This document shows positions 39,441 to 52,200 of a stretch of 64,000 nt of DNA, piece after piece. Position numbers and translations under genes: made by a program. This DNA comes from Pythium myriotylum (Eukaryota; Oomycota; Peronosporomycetes; Pythiales; Pythiaceae), in contig JALJCQ010000023.1 in NCBI GenBank assembly GCA_023091665.1, positions 434,001-498,000 on the forward strand. Reading direction: 5' to 3'. The number at the start of each line of letters is the position of its first letter. Within the stretch, counting starts at the first letter, position 1. The notes under the pieces are model-generated. The model was not told the DNA's origin and did not search any database. It was given only the letters and a program-made list of their open reading frames with translations.

Positions 39441-41101
39441 CGCTCTGGAGAAGTAGCTTCACTCCGAGTGGGGTAATGTGAGAATGAGGTCCCAGGCAAT
39501 GTCAGATCTGGAAAACGGACTGCCGTAGCTCCCCATCCGTAAACGTCCAAGGCGGATGGCGAGACCTTGGACAGTTCAAGGTTGGCAGCGGTACTGAGAG
39601 GTTACAGACTGTCATGCACCGACGTGGGTGGCTGGTCCACCTTGGACGGTCCAAGTGATCTCGGCGCCAGATGGAGGCCAACTTCTCTGGGAATTGCGCC
39701 TACAATTTCTCAAAGGCAGAAAGCACATCACAGCTGACGAGATGTGGCGAGCAGCGCCAAGCGCTCCAGACGAACCTAAATAGATTCTTCAAGTTCACTT
39801 CTAGTGAACGGGACCATACGGTCCGTACTTCGAGGAACCGGTACACTGTGAAGCCATCAGCGACCCACCACAACCCCGGCGTGCATTTGTGAGACTCGTC
39901 GCCGATGCCGTTTTGTTTATGGTGTGTTCATAGAGGCGAGGTTCCACGATCAGAGGCGTCGTCAACGGATGAAACAGGGTGCGATAGTGCTCTGCTTTCG
40001 TGTCAGCCACCTCTTGAAGTTGTTTGGACATGAAAGACTGGTCTTTTCGGATAACTGGCCACACGGGTGGGTAGTCCCAGCTCTTCTGGCCATCTCCACC
40101 TCAACAGTATGAACCTATTACGGTGTAGCTGTTCGACACCTCCGCTGGTTTGCGACGAATCCGCAAGCTATCCGTGTGTGGACTACAGTACCTATTATAG
40201 CCGGCGTGCACGATTCCACGACAGGGACTTCTCTGGTAGTGGACGCGGATCTAGTCAGATTGTCACATCTCCATGTGTCGACGGCGCCGAGTCAGACCTT
40301 CCCCGGTGTCTTTGACTTCTGGTCAAGGACATGGGGGAACGGCCAGGCTGTACAGGTCAAGACATGACTACCGTTACGAGACGGCGAAGGGCCATGCTTT
40401 GCCTTGAACGCGACGTGACATGTACACAGAGCTGGCGTTACTAGATTTTTTTTGGCGTGGCTGCTCATGTGGCGACTCGAGTGTCAACAAGAACTTGACC
40501 AGCGACAACGACGCTTCGTGCTGCACATCTTGTGACAACGGCTCTCATCAGAGCGTCACTGTGAGCATCAGCCTTTCGGAGCCCATCAACGCTTTGTTTG
40601 GATTTGCTTTACAGTCCTCGGCGTCGCGGTGTGATGTGATCCGTTCGTTTGGCACGAACAACGTGGTCGTGATGGCTTTCAGGAGAGCTCTCCGCCAGGT
40701 GTAGAATGCAAGTGTACTGGCGATCTCTTGTCGATAGAAATTGCCTGTCGGTGATTTCATGCTACAGTTCTCTGGCTAGCTTCTCTTTGTTCGTTCTTTC
40801 GCAACGCCCACGGGCAAGAAATTGCTTTTCAACTCCAGTCGACGAGGGAATAATGCGCTCGCAAACCAATGATTAGCTTTCCACTGCCTGAGCTGACTAA
40901 CCCTACTGTTGTTCGGTTCAGTGCTATTTCAAACTCATTGGCTGACACTAATTCCTTCTCTCCCAAGCAACCTGCTCAGTTTGGTGCTGTTCGACGTGGA
41001 TCCATAATCTTGGAGGGTGTTAGATCGAAGTGTACGAGATCCCCTATTTCCTGATTAGACGATGTGGTACTCAATCTAACAATCAGAACCTGGCTGTCAG
41101 G
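39441..41101. other. Intergenic region of about 1.7 kb, no gene recognised
   Basis: It contains the CCTTGGAC inverted repeats near MYB paralogue 3. The remainder shows short frames only (longest 94 codons at 40420-40704), none with a domain. No terminal inverted repeat of a Mutator-like element was found beside the SWIM-finger gene. Confidence 0.4.
39545..39655. promoter_or_regulatory. CCTTGGAC inverted-repeat cluster upstream of MYB paralogue 3
   Basis: GTCCAAGG (39545-39552) pairs with CCTTGGAC (39565-39572), and CTTGGACGGTCCAAG (39641-39655) is a 7-bp palindrome around one base. The same half site four times in 110 bp suggests a dimeric regulator site. Role inferred only. Confidence 0.4.
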
Positions 41102-43517
41102 TTACCTCGCCATCCCACCTATGCTCCTGCAACTTACCTCGTTCGATTCTTTGTGACTCGTCAGTTTGGGGATCTGGAAGGTTCGCAAGAACCAACGCTG
41201 TCCAACCGCACTCATGCTTAATTGCTTGTGGTGCAAATAGGAGATTTCGTACCAGATCAAGTGCTGGCATGGAAGCTGATACACTTCGAAGAACTCACAA
41301 TCACAACCACTGCAGTCCCTTCGCATCACGTGCTTCTTCTTCTTCACCTTGTCGACATACACCACGGTGCCCTCGGCAGCGAGTGGGTCTTCTACTAATG
41401 GCTGATCAGCAACAACATTCCCGTACTCATCAACCGTCTCGACTCCGTGACCATGAGTCATTCGCATGACCGCCGCTCGCCCCTTGACGATTGATACGCT
41501 CCCACCAACCCCAGTATTGGCTGTAACCAGCTGCGTGCTGACGAGACTTACACCAAAACTGCTCATACAGTTAACCAAGAAATGAAGCACAGAGCCGGCA
41601 CTGAACTCGGTCACTGGTTTTGTCATCTCAAGCATCAACATCTTCGCCGTCCACTCCTCTTCAATGAACTTCATCATCGTGATGACCTCCGACATGCATT
41701 TCGCAATGGAATGGGTAGGATTCAAAGGACCCAAGACTGGTGAGCCCGTTGGTGATCCGATTTGCGATGCAACCGGTGTGACTTGACCGTTGGGTCCTAT
41801 AACAGGAGCGTTGATCGGTGCGTGTGAGAGCGTCGGTAGCACAACACCAACAGCTGCTGCAGCTGCGAGAGCCGTCCCACCAACTCGTTCTGCCCGTTCG
41901 AAGATGTTTTTGAGTGGAAGCCAAAAGGCCTCAAAGCCTTTCGTAAAGAACGATGAGAACTCTAGCGAGCGAAGCCGCCAATACGAGACCCACAAACGCC
42001 GGTACGGCTCCCAGTGCTGTTCGAGATGTACTAGCAGTGGATGATCAAGACGGTTGTCCAAATGCTCTCGCAAAAGGCCCTTGACATCTTGGTAGTATCG
42101 CTCACTGTGCGCAAAGACGAGCTCCTTTAGCAGCTCACTCACATGTTCTTGTGTCTCGACGTTCGTGATAGCAAACTCTGCTTGCGTGACAATCAATGAG
42201 AAGTACTTGATCACATGAAACTGACACATGAGTACACGCATTGTCGGGAACTCTTCACGGAAAACATCGACAACCATTGGTAGCAACGTATCCATCACGA
42301 TGAGCTTCAAGTCCGTCCAGCGAGGATGCGTGCGCTTGAAATCCTGGCAAATGCGGTGGAGTAATCGTTTGGTAATCGGGTGGATAATTTGCGCTAGGAA
42401 GATGGGCTTGCTGTTTCCTAGCGCATCCATTGCCATGAACCCATAGAGTTGGTTCCCATCCATTTCGGCAGTGTCAAAGCTGCAGTCGGCGATGTCCAAG
42501 AGACAGAGTTCGGGAAACACTTGATAGTGCTCCTTCATGCTTTTGCTTGCTAGGCAAATGGCCTCGTTCGACCCGTCATCGGCTGACAGAATGCTCACAT
42601 GGTTCTCCACGTGAGCGTCCACAAACTGTTGAAGTACGTGCTCAACGCGGGGTGCGGTGGCCATAGGAGCGTGCACATGCATCGGGGGGTGCGCTGTGGG
42701 GAGTGGGGCGTGGGCCACGACTGGAGCAGTCGTCTGCAGTATCCCAGCGTTCGCGACGGCGGTGGTTTCGTCAACTGGCGTGGCCAAGGGCACTGCAGGC
42801 GGGAGGACAGGAGTGGGCACCGCTTCCATGGTCACGTGGTTCTTGATCGATTCGTCTTTTTTGCGGAGCTTGGCGTATAGGTTGTGCATATCCTTCATCG
42901 TGCAGACTCGTCCCGAAAGCGTCTCAATATGTTCCTTGGCAGCGCGCTTGTTCGAGCCCACGCGGCGCATGAGATCAGCCTCGTGGGTCAAGTACGGGTG
43001 TTCCAGAATGGCCGCGCGGTTCTGCGAGTAGTTGCGCCACTGCTCGACCGTGAGCGGGTGGTCGTTGTGTTCTACATGCTGCTCGCCGACCGACTTCGTC
43101 AGAAGCGCCCATTTTCGCTCTCGCCAGTTCCCGGCACCGTACCTGGTTGACGATCTTGATGCAGAGCACCTCTTTGCCGTCGATGTATTCGCAGACGACC
43201 GCGGCCGTGAACTTGGCGCTGCAGCTCGTGTAGCGCACCTTTTGGCGCGGGCGCACGCCGCTCGAGCGCGAGACGCGCTTGTAGCCGTGCGTGCAGACGA
43301 AGACCTTGCGGTCGAACTCCCAGGAGAGCGGCACCTGGAGCTTGCGGCGTCGGTTGGCGACCTCGACCTTGACGGTGTTGCGGCAGACGTACATGGTGTG
43401 CGTCTTCTCGCAGTGGGCCTTGCGCGCCACGTCGAAGGCCTCCCACGACGGGAAGAGCCCCTCGAAGGGCACGACGTCGCGCGCGCGCAGGCGCTGGCTC
43501 GAAGGGCTCGGCGGCAT
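41102..43517 (-). CDS. SWIM zinc-finger, MULE transposase-derived (FAR1/ZSWIM-like) protein
   Basis: Two exons (43143-43517 and 41102-43078; a 64-nt GT-AG intron, phase 0) give 783 residues. The N-terminus is a FAR1/FLYWCH-like DNA-binding fold: WEFDRKVFVCTHGYKRVSR, then RQKVRYTSCSAKFTAAV. The centre matches the MULE transposase core (LDIADCSFDTAEMDGNQLYG, then LKLIVMDTLLPMVVDVFREE and MRVLMCQFHVIKY). A SWIM finger follows near the end: CDCEFFEVYQLPCQHL. A long Ala/Pro/Gly-rich insert splits the C-terminal half. Domain order fits ZSWIM1/3 and FAR1-type domesticated transposases. No terminal inverted repeats were seen, favouring a domesticated gene over an active element. Confidence 0.8.
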
Positions 43518-43790
43518 CGCGGCGAGATCGAATCTGGGGAGACGGGCTCGCCAACCGGTTTGGGTACTCCCGTGCTGGGCCGCGAGGTGCGTCGGCGTGC
43601 GATTGGGCGTGTTGGCGTTGCTTTCGCCAGATTCCGGCCCAGCACGAGATGTTCTCGCCAGGTCGGATAGACGGGCGCAGCCCGAGCAAAGAAAACCGAG
43701 CGTCCTGATTGAGCAGAGCCTTCGCGGCCCAGCACGACGGTCGCTGCGAGTTCTCGCATTGGCTGAAAATATGTATCACACTTTCGACCA

Positions 43791-46700
43791 ATGAAAAGAG
43801 ACAACAGTTGCGCAGGGAAGAATCCGAGAGGGACGAGATTGATGATGGAGCTGACGCGGTGGAAGCGCGAGCGCCTCGCGCACCACCACGCGTACTTTGC
43901 GCTGCTGGATCGTTCGTTCGCGCGGTGGAAGAAGGTGGCGCTCGCGAGGAGACAGCGGCGGCAGGTGAGCGCGAAGCGAGCGGCGGCCGAGGCGGCGAGG
44001 TGCTCACGGGTCTTCTCTCGGGGGCGGTAGCGCGTGATCGCAGCCTGCTGCGTCGGCGCGCGGTTCTTCCAGAGACTCTACTGGAACCAGTGGCGCACTG
44101 TCGTCGCCGACAAGAGAGTCGCGCGCGAGCAGGCTACTCGACGACTCGGTAGCTTGTGCGCGAAGGTTCGTGAGAAAGACTTGTGGTGGTGTCTGCATCG
44201 GGGCTGACTTTCGGGGCATGTCTCCGCAAGGTCAATCTACGGAACTGCTTTGACAAGTGGAAACTGCTCCGTTTGGCTGCTCGGAGGAGGCGCCATCTCC
44301 CTTTTGAATACCCGGCGGGTAAAGAAAACGCGGCGCAGAGGCTGGAGGTACGTGGTGTCGCTCTCCAGGCGACAGCAGCAGCGCCGTGTGACCCGAACAC
44401 GCCAGCACCAATATCCTCCACGCCGACAGGTGCCATCTGCAATGTGACAATCCAACGAGCCAACTCGCTCGCTCGGATTGTCGTGCAACTTACCCTTCGT
44501 CAGTATTTCGATGTGTGGCGGAGAGCTGCACGCGCCGTAGAGAAAATCCTCACTGCTCAACTTTCTACAAGAGCGGATGCATTTCGTCTGGGTTCGTCGT
44601 GGAGAAGATGGCGTCACGGACTCTCTGTGCGCACAAAGAACCACACGGCTTCTCGTCAAGCAGTCTTTTTCTTCTACTTCCATCTCACCAAGAAATCGAT
44701 CACGCTACTCAACAAGTTCGCATTCAGACAGCGGCGAGAGCGTGGAGTTACAGTTGCGGTGTCATCTCGCGTGAGAAGAAGAAGAATGCGGGCCGCTTTC
44801 TCGCTATGGCGGCAGCGATTTGACATGAAGCTCGTGTTCAGTGAATGGCGAAGCCTCCTCACCGATAGCTCTCGCCGACAAAGTAACGCACAACTCTCGG
44901 TTATCGAAGATATCGTGGAAAGCCTTGGACGACGACAGCTATTGCATCGCTTCTTCACCACCTGGTTCGATGATTTCAATCGTAGGTGTCGCTCGCGAGC
45001 GATTGCACGCCTGATGGAAGGTCCAATCTCCAAGATAGCAGTAACGCAAGCTTTCCGTCATTGGTACAGTTGGACAGCTAGACGAAAGCGAGAGGAGACC
45101 TGGATTGCGAATAAGAGTCAAGGTCAGCTGTTCAAAGTGTGGCGAGCATGGTCAGATTATACGAGAGCTAAAGAACTCAGGAAGTCTCAACGGCGGTCTG
45201 CAATCCGATTTTGGTATTACCGTACTCTGCGGCGGGCATTCCAAGCATTTACCTTGGCACGCGAGCGTCAACGTGTCGCCCATATATCTGCCGAGGACTT
45301 TCAACGAAGACGAGAGTTGGATAGACTGCGACGCTGTCTTTACAACTGGTCTTTGTGGACTAGCTGTCAAAGTAGGCGTCGAGCGGCTCTAACTCTGGCT
45401 AGTGAGCATCACGTCATGATGTTGAAAAGACAATCGTTCCGAGCGTTCGTAAAATCTTGCCATCAAGCCCAGCAGCGCCTGCAACTTGCCCGACAACGAG
45501 AACTCGAATGTTTCCAACGAGCATTACGCAATGTGTTCGATAGATGGAGAGACTTTTGTGCTTTCGAACGTGGTCGGAGTCACATGTTGTCCCGTCGACT
45601 TGAGGCATATCATTTGGCCCGTGCATTGACGATGAAGAGGCCGATCTTACTGTCACTCAGCGATAACGCGAAGTCAAAAATGGCAAGAAGACTTCAGAAT
45701 GCGTACGCTCGAGGACACTATGCATCGCAGCTATTGAGATTCTCCTTCTCGCGTTGGCTTTCGTTCGTGGCAGAAACAAAGTGGGAACATGTGTTTACCT
45801 ACCGTGCAAATCATTTTCGTGCTCAGCGACTGAAGCGTCGGTACCTTGAGCAGTGGAAAAGCAAGGTAGCCGCCATTCAAGGTCTTAGAGCCAAAATCTG
45901 CTGTGCCTTGCATCACTGGAAATTAGCTCGTGAGCGCAAAAGTTTCGCTGCTTGGGTTCGATATACGAAGGAGAAACGCCACCAGCGCGAGCGGATGCAT
46001 TCCGCACTCGAGTTTCGCCATCGCGCTCACGTAATTGATGGACTGAGTCGTTGGGCAACTGGTGCGAATCATCTGTGCCAGCAACGAAGCGTTGGAACAG
46101 CGAAAGCTCAGGCGATGTACACGGCTCAGCTTTGGCACAAGGTCCGTGATATTGCGAGTCATTGGAGGTGGATCACTCGCCAAAAGAAGTATAGGCGCAC
46201 AGATCATTCCAGTGTGGAGAAACATGAGCCCTACCGAGTGCGAAGCTTCCCCAGAGATACAGGCACCGATGTTGGGTCAAACATATCCAACACCGGTCGT
46301 CCTCGCCAAACACGAACACCACCCACGAAAAATCAATCCCACTCCCCCACTCCTGCAATTTCGGAGTTTGTGTTGCTTCCAAGAAATCGCCCACGCCCTC
46401 GGAAACCTTTGGAGCTGATACTTGGAGATGCTTCGGATATAATTGAGAGTCATTCCCAAGGTAGTCCCTACGACGCCCTGAAGAGTGTCACTGATCAGTT
46501 CGGTTTCCAGTTCCCAGTTGAGGCAATGTCTACCTACCATCACCCAGACGTAGTTGATACTGGCCGCCTTTTACAATCATCATCTCATGCTAGCTCGGAT
46601 GCAGTCACTCCACCTGCAGTCACGGCACGTCTTTACTCCATCGATCAACTTGAACAGCAACTACAACGATGGCAAATCCAACACGAGCGGCTGAAGGATT

Positions 46701-46984
46701 TGCAGCGGTCTCTTGAGGACTTCCGAGCTCTCCTTCATCATGATTACTTGGAAGGGTACGGTTTCCGCATAGTCTCACTAAAAACTATCCACACTCACGT
46801 CATTATTTCCTTGCGTTGTAGCAATCTATCACAGCAAGAACTTGGTTCAATACGTGCACGCCTCCAAAGAATGGAGGAGCTGGAACAGATATCTCGTGAG
46901 CGGTGGGATAAGTCGCGACCAGAGATTATTTTGCTTGCGCAGCGTATAAAAGCTCTGCGTGATGAAGCTGCTCTGTGTGCGTAA
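43791..46984 (+). CDS. SFI1-like centrin-binding repeat protein
   Basis: At least three exons. The second ends at 44165 and the third spans 44231-46984, joined in phase by a 65-nt intron. The first begins at 43791 (or the in-frame ATG at 43842); its donor near 43960-44000 was not fixed. About 16 repeats of the type [L/F]..[F/W]..W are visible, for example NCFDKWKLL, QYFDVWRRA, VTQAFRHWYSW, VFDRWRDF, YLEQWKSKV and SFAAWVRY, spaced about 30-65 residues. This is the SFI1 pattern: a long helix that binds centrin at centrosomes and basal bodies. The C-terminal 150 residues are a short coiled coil. A possible in-frame 66-nt intron lies at 46756-46821. Its stop is 6 bp from that of the convergent delta-tubulin gene. 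Confidence 0.82.
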
Positions 46985-46990
46985 AAGCTA

Positions 46991-48580
46991 TCACGAGTGT
47001 AGTAACTCTTCGTAGTTGCTAACAATCCGAGTGCAATTTTCGAACGCATGCTCAAAGTCAGCGTCCTCAAGTCCGTACTGCTTGTACCAGTGGACGTAAG
47101 CTTTGACATCAAACTGGCGTCGCCCCCGATGCAGAAAGTGACCAATGCTTGCAGTAGCATGACCGCTGTTCAGTGCAAGCGAAACACACGACCCACCTCC
47201 AACGTGTTGAAACGGTTTGAACGACGAAAACTTCACGTTTGTGTGATTGCCAAGGTGATGATCAGGGAGGCTGGTCCGCAGTGTGTCACCCGTCAACATT
47301 GAGTTGTGACTTTCGCTCACGCCGTGTACATTGGCGCTTGACGCAATTACTCGAGTGGAGTTCGACTGCCGAGGAAATGATTTCACTGTCTGTCGAACGA
47401 GCCGGATGAAATCATCGGTTTCAAGTTCCTCGCCGTGGGCTGACGGGACTGCCTGGAACATTGGGTTATGCTCTGAGTTGGTTGTTTTCTTTGTGGCGCT
47501 TCTCAGGTCACGCCGCACCCCAGTTCGAATGTCTAAGAACTTGGCCGCTGGTAGCGGACAACAGTCGTAGACGAGCTCCGACATATCGAAGGGCCGAGCC
47601 ACGATGTCCCGTAGTGGGTTCTCGCCGCGTGATTCTGGGTAGTAGACGAGTGGAAACGTTAGGCCGGCAACGTCTGCCGCGGCGAGCGCATTCATTTCTC
47701 GTAAAGTCACGGTCTTCTCATCCGTGTGAGATGTAGAGGATGCGTCGATCCCTCGTGCGGCCAATGTTTTCCAGTACAATGCGGATCTCAGGAGCTCGTC
47801 GTTCTCTTTGTAGATGATACAGTCGGTGTGTTCTTGTAAGTGTTGTAGCGTCAAGAGCGCGTTGTAATTTTGGAGTGGCGTGTCCCCACCAGCGCAAGAT
47901 GGCGCTACAGAGACCGCACCAATGTAGCTTCGTGGATAAACGTCGCGTATTGTTTCTAGAAGTCGACACCCAAGCCCCGCACCAGTGCCACCGCCCACTG
48001 AGTGCATCATCATCGTTCCACGAAAGACGTCAAGTGCTTCGACCTCCTGTCTTAGAGAGTCCATTACGAGTTCCACGAGCTCAGGCTTGACGCAACCGCC
48101 TGGCGCGATCGAGGAGAGATGCGCTGTGCGCTTACTGCTCTTCATCACGCCCGTTACAGAGTCAAGGTCGTTTTTTGTAGGCAACGTGTTCCGCGCGTTG
48201 GTCTGCAAATTGTATCCCATGGCCCAGTTGTTGCCGCGACCAGACTGCTCATAGTGAACATGGGCCGGTTCGAACAGCCCACCAGCCCCGCCGTCTTGTC
48301 CGCGCAGCATGGCACGAATGACCTTCGGCTCTGTGTCGACGAGAATGCAGCGAGCGCGCCGCGAGCGGCGGTGGAAGAACTGGTTCGAGTAGAGTGTCGG
48401 CATCCCCTCGCCTTTCGACGGCTGCACGGACCGTTGCGGTCTCTCGGAGATCGCTTTCTTCTTGCGTGGATTTGCGCTGGAATGGCTTGCGTTTGGCGCG
48501 TCATGTGCGCCACAGGCGAGTCGCCAGAACGCCTCACCAAGCTGATTGCCACACTGCCCAACGTGGACGACGACGCTCAT
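46991..48580 (-). CDS. TUBD1: Delta-tubulin
   Basis: 529 residues from the ATG at 48580; an upstream in-frame ATG at 48646 would hide the normal tubulin start. MSVVVHVGQCGNQLG is the canonical N-terminal nucleotide-binding strand and loop. The GTP-binding motif appears as HSVGGGTGAGLGCRLLE. Delta-specific features are VDTEPKVIRAMLRG, SGRGNNWAMGYN, and the C-terminal KAYVHWYKQYGLEDADF..AFE, close to delta-tubulin of animals and protists. It stabilises triplet microtubules of centrioles and basal bodies. An unusual Lys/Arg-rich insert of about 25 residues lies near residue 40. It is a marker of flagellated cells and fits zoospore biology. Confidence 0.9.
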   Translation of the reverse strand: MSVVVHVGQCGNQLGEAFWRLACGAHDAPNASHSSANPRKKKAISERPQRSVQPSKGEGMPTLYSNQFFHRRSRRARCILVDTEPKVIRAMLRGQDGGAGGLFEPAHVHYEQSGRGNNWAMGYNLQTNARNTLPTKNDLDSVTGVMKSSKRTAHLSSIAPGGCVKPELVELVMDSLRQEVEALDVFRGTMMMHSVGGGTGAGLGCRLLETIRDVYPRSYIGAVSVAPSCAGGDTPLQNYNALLTLQHLQEHTDCIIYKENDELLRSALYWKTLAARGIDASSTSHTDEKTVTLREMNALAAADVAGLTFPLVYYPESRGENPLRDIVARPFDMSELVYDCCPLPAAKFLDIRTGVRRDLRSATKKTTNSEHNPMFQAVPSAHGEELETDDFIRLVRQTVKSFPRQSNSTRVIASSANVHGVSESHNSMLTGDTLRTSLPDHHLGNHTNVKFSSFKPFQHVGGGSCVSLALNSGHATASIGHFLHRGRRQFDVKAYVHWYKQYGLEDADFEHAFENCTRIVSNYEELLHS

Positions 48581-49210
48581 TTGACCTTGCGGATTGCAAC
48601 GTCTCGTGAGCTGTGGAGACGGCGCAATGTTGCCCACAAGTTGCACTACCTCACGAAGCGAAACACGGGCATGATCTGGTTAGAATCGCCTGGTGAGCAA
48701 CGCGGATGATCTTCCCTGCATCCGACTCGAGGCCATGGTTTCGATACGACACAGATGCAGCTATTTCGAGCAGCTCCACTGAAGTGCGTGAATTCTCTTT
48801 GGGTATCACGTAGAAGGCCCCCGAAGTCGTTGCGTGCTGTATTCATAGAACAGACCATCGAGTGAGCGCGAAGCAACGCGTCTGGGCTGCTGGTCGATCG
48901 TATTTCGCGAGTGTTGTGGTTGCAGAAGACGCCCTCAAGGAGAAATGGAATCCCCTCAGGAAGACCCAGTGGCCGGGCGGTTCTGGAATGTATAAATAGG
49001 TTGCGTGTTGCGATGGCTGATCAGAACTCTTGCTGCTCTGAACGAACCTTTCTTGCCTCCAGACCTGGCCGCTCTTTTCACTGCTGGGCATGCTGGTCGA
49101 GCGGAGAACTCCGCCTTCCGAATAAGTCTCTGCCCTCCTCTCAGGCTGTGTATGGGTTGGAGGCTTTCCGCTTCGTTCAAGTCACGTCGACGTTAAGGGA
49201 TCGGCCGAAG
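48581..49210. other. Divergent intergenic region between delta-tubulin and the Tudor-like gene
   Basis: About 630 bp. The frame of the downstream gene is open from 48911, but the sequence before 49211 has no conserved feature and I treat it as untranslated. No clear promoter motif. Confidence 0.4.
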
Positions 49211-52200
49211 ATGGATGGCACAAATGAAGGGATTCCTGACGTAGTTCCGTTCGACGGGAATCCAGTGGAATGCGACAAGGCATTGGTGTTGTCTGCTCCG
49301 ATCGGCTCGATCGACCATAGCATTGTCGACGCAGTAGCTAGCAAACTTGACATCACTGAAGCTTCTGAAGTCGCGATGCTTCGTGAACAAGACGCTTTAG
49401 CAGTAGCAAGGGCTCGAGCTCTCACACATGAGGATACCGACCACGAGGTTGCGCAGGACTCATCACAACTATTGGTCCGAGCCCCGTCCCCAATTTCACC
49501 CCTTTCGAAGCTCGCTCAGGCTACTGAGTCAGCAGTAGCCCCACCCACATCCAACACGATTGAAGGAATAATTGCGCTTGCTTCAGAGTCGTCTGGCGGG
49601 TCCCCAGAGATCCATCATTATGAGCCACTACGCGGTCAGTGGCACTACGGTCAGGCTGTGCTTGCTCGCTACAAGCGAACGCCTTACTTCCATTCCGGAA
49701 ACATTGCGACGTATCTTGGAGGAGGTCTCTTCATGATAGTGTTTGACGATGGCTCGCTAAACTATCGCGTCAAGCGCGATGACATTGTGCTGCGTCCACT
49801 TTCCTCGATACGACACCACACCGAAAATGGAGGCGACGAAAGCAGTGCGGAGCCTCTCATCGGTGGCAAGGGTGATAGCAACGGTGAGCAACATGTCACC
49901 TGGTACCGTACGGATGTGCACTTGAGTGACAAACCTGTGATGGTCGATTTTTCTGTGTCTCCACCTCGTCAGATCAGCGCAGGTCGCGCTGGATATGACG
50001 TCGCCGATAACGCGTGGCTCGACGCCAAACACTTGGAGTGCGGTGTCGCGTATGAAGACGACTCGACGCAAGTGAGCGACTCAGATGACTCAAGCGAAGA
50101 AGATATGACAATGACACCTTGGCAGCAAATGACCCAAACGTTTGGGATGGGAATGGGTGGTGGAGGAGGTGGCGGGGCCCGCCACCACAAACAGAGAGCT
50201 TCTACACGACGGTCAAGTATCTCGTCACTCTCACAAATTGACAGGCTGTCTATGACTGGTAAGAGCATGAACCAAATCTTACCATCTCCCAAGGGTATCA
50301 AGCAGACAATCCAGGATTACCTTGCCAAGAAAACTAAAAAGGTGCAACCGTCCACCGTAAGTATGGATCCGATCAGTGAGATTATTCGGAAGATGGAAAT
50401 ACGACGTGAGGATATACAGAACATTCGCAACGGACGAATGCCGACTTTCAGATCTAGCTTTTCCGGAGCTTCATCTGGTCCAACAGTTTCAGCTGCGGCG
50501 AGTGGGTATCGTCTTGAACGATCTCGATCCACCACTGGTTCCTTCCTGACATCTAGAAATCCTGGTGGGAGAGATCGTAGTGCCTCGGCAGCCTCTGCGA
50601 CGGCCTCGTTTACAGTGACAAGCGTAGGATCAATTGGGTCTGGAGGATCTAGCCTTGCTACCACTCACGGTATATCAAGCGCTACTACAACGGCAACTCT
50701 GGCGACATCCCCAACGAGCACACGCGTCGTTTTTCAACGGGAGAGCGATGGAGTAAGATCGTACGGGACCGTCATGTCAAGGCTTCCCAATGGTGATTAT
50801 GAAGTTGTTGCCGAGAGTGAACAGACGATCGTAGTCCAGGTTTTGCCCATCAAAGACCTTGACTTCTTGCCATCTCTCAACGAATTAAACGCGCAAATTC
50901 AGGACCTACAGCAGCAAAGCAAGCGACTGTACGCAGGGCGTAAGGTGCAAGTTAACTTGTATCCAGGTACACGATTCTCTGGACAAGGAGTGATCACACT
51001 GGAGGATGACACTATTCGAGCTACGATAGCCGCAGCTGGACAGAATGGACCATCGGGTTCTGGCGGCTTGTTCCACGTACTGCTGAACAACCGCGTAAGG
51101 CTAATCAACGTTCCAGCAGACAAGATTGTTCCCGTAAAGGAAAAGAAGAAAGAACCCGTACGGATCACTGAGGACCAGTTCTTGGTCTGCCAAGGCAAGG
51201 TCAAAGTTCACATTGGCGACCAGGTTTTTGTTAAGTGCGAAGGTGATTCCGAGGGGCAAATCGAAGAGAAACTCGGTGTCTTGAACGGAGTGTATTCGAA
51301 CAAGACGGCTGCAATTGACTTTGCGGATGGATCAACAGGGTATGAGATATCACCTTCCCTTATCACGAAACGCAAGCGCGCAACGTTAACGGAAGATCTC
51401 GACCTCTTATCCCTCAAAAACGCTGTTCTCATGCAGGCACTACGAAGTAATGACGGCTTCCAAGTAGATGTGGGCTACCAAGTCAAAGCAGACCATCCAG
51501 TCCGAGCTTCGGTGGAGACGTGCGTCGTGATCAGAAAGCACGAAAGCTCTGCTTGTGACTTGAAATTTGCCGATGGCACAATGGCATTCGGGGTTTTTCC
51601 GTCGCAAATGATCATGGACAAGAACGCGGTCGATGCAACGCTCGATAAAACCCCTATCGTATATGAGGCCCATGTGGGTGAGATTGTGCTCGTATGGAGC
51701 TCTCGGTTCATGCGCTATTGTTCAGCCAAGATCGCGACGAAGACGATTGAAGCTGGGCAGGCATTGTACGCAATCGTGTTTGACTATGGAGAGCAGAAAG
51801 ATCGTGTCCCAGCCGAGAAGATTGCCCGCATTGATGAACCTGATGCACTTTCCCCCACTCAAAAGCTCACCAACTATACTTTTGATACGATTGGATTTGA
51901 GATCCAGCCTGTTGCCTTTTCAGTTGGCGAGGCGGTGATGGCTCGCGTTCATGGCAGCATTCAATATTTCAATGGGTGGATAGAGGCGATTCGGGAGAAA
52001 GAACGTACGTGTGTCGTAGTATTTGATTCATCTGTGCGCGACGAGAACGTCAAGTTCTCTTGCATGTTCTCAGTCGACATGCGCAACCGCTTCCGCTCGC
52101 TAGGCCAGCAGACTTGCTCAGGGTCATCCGCCGGAACAGGGGTGGCTGGCGCGGTCGACGACAACGCATCAGATGTCTCTGGCACCACCGGCGGCAACCG

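Noticed and set aside
43032..43670. Plus-strand open frame of 212 codons
   Set aside because: It is antisense to exon 1 of the SWIM-finger gene, with Arg/Ala-rich composition.
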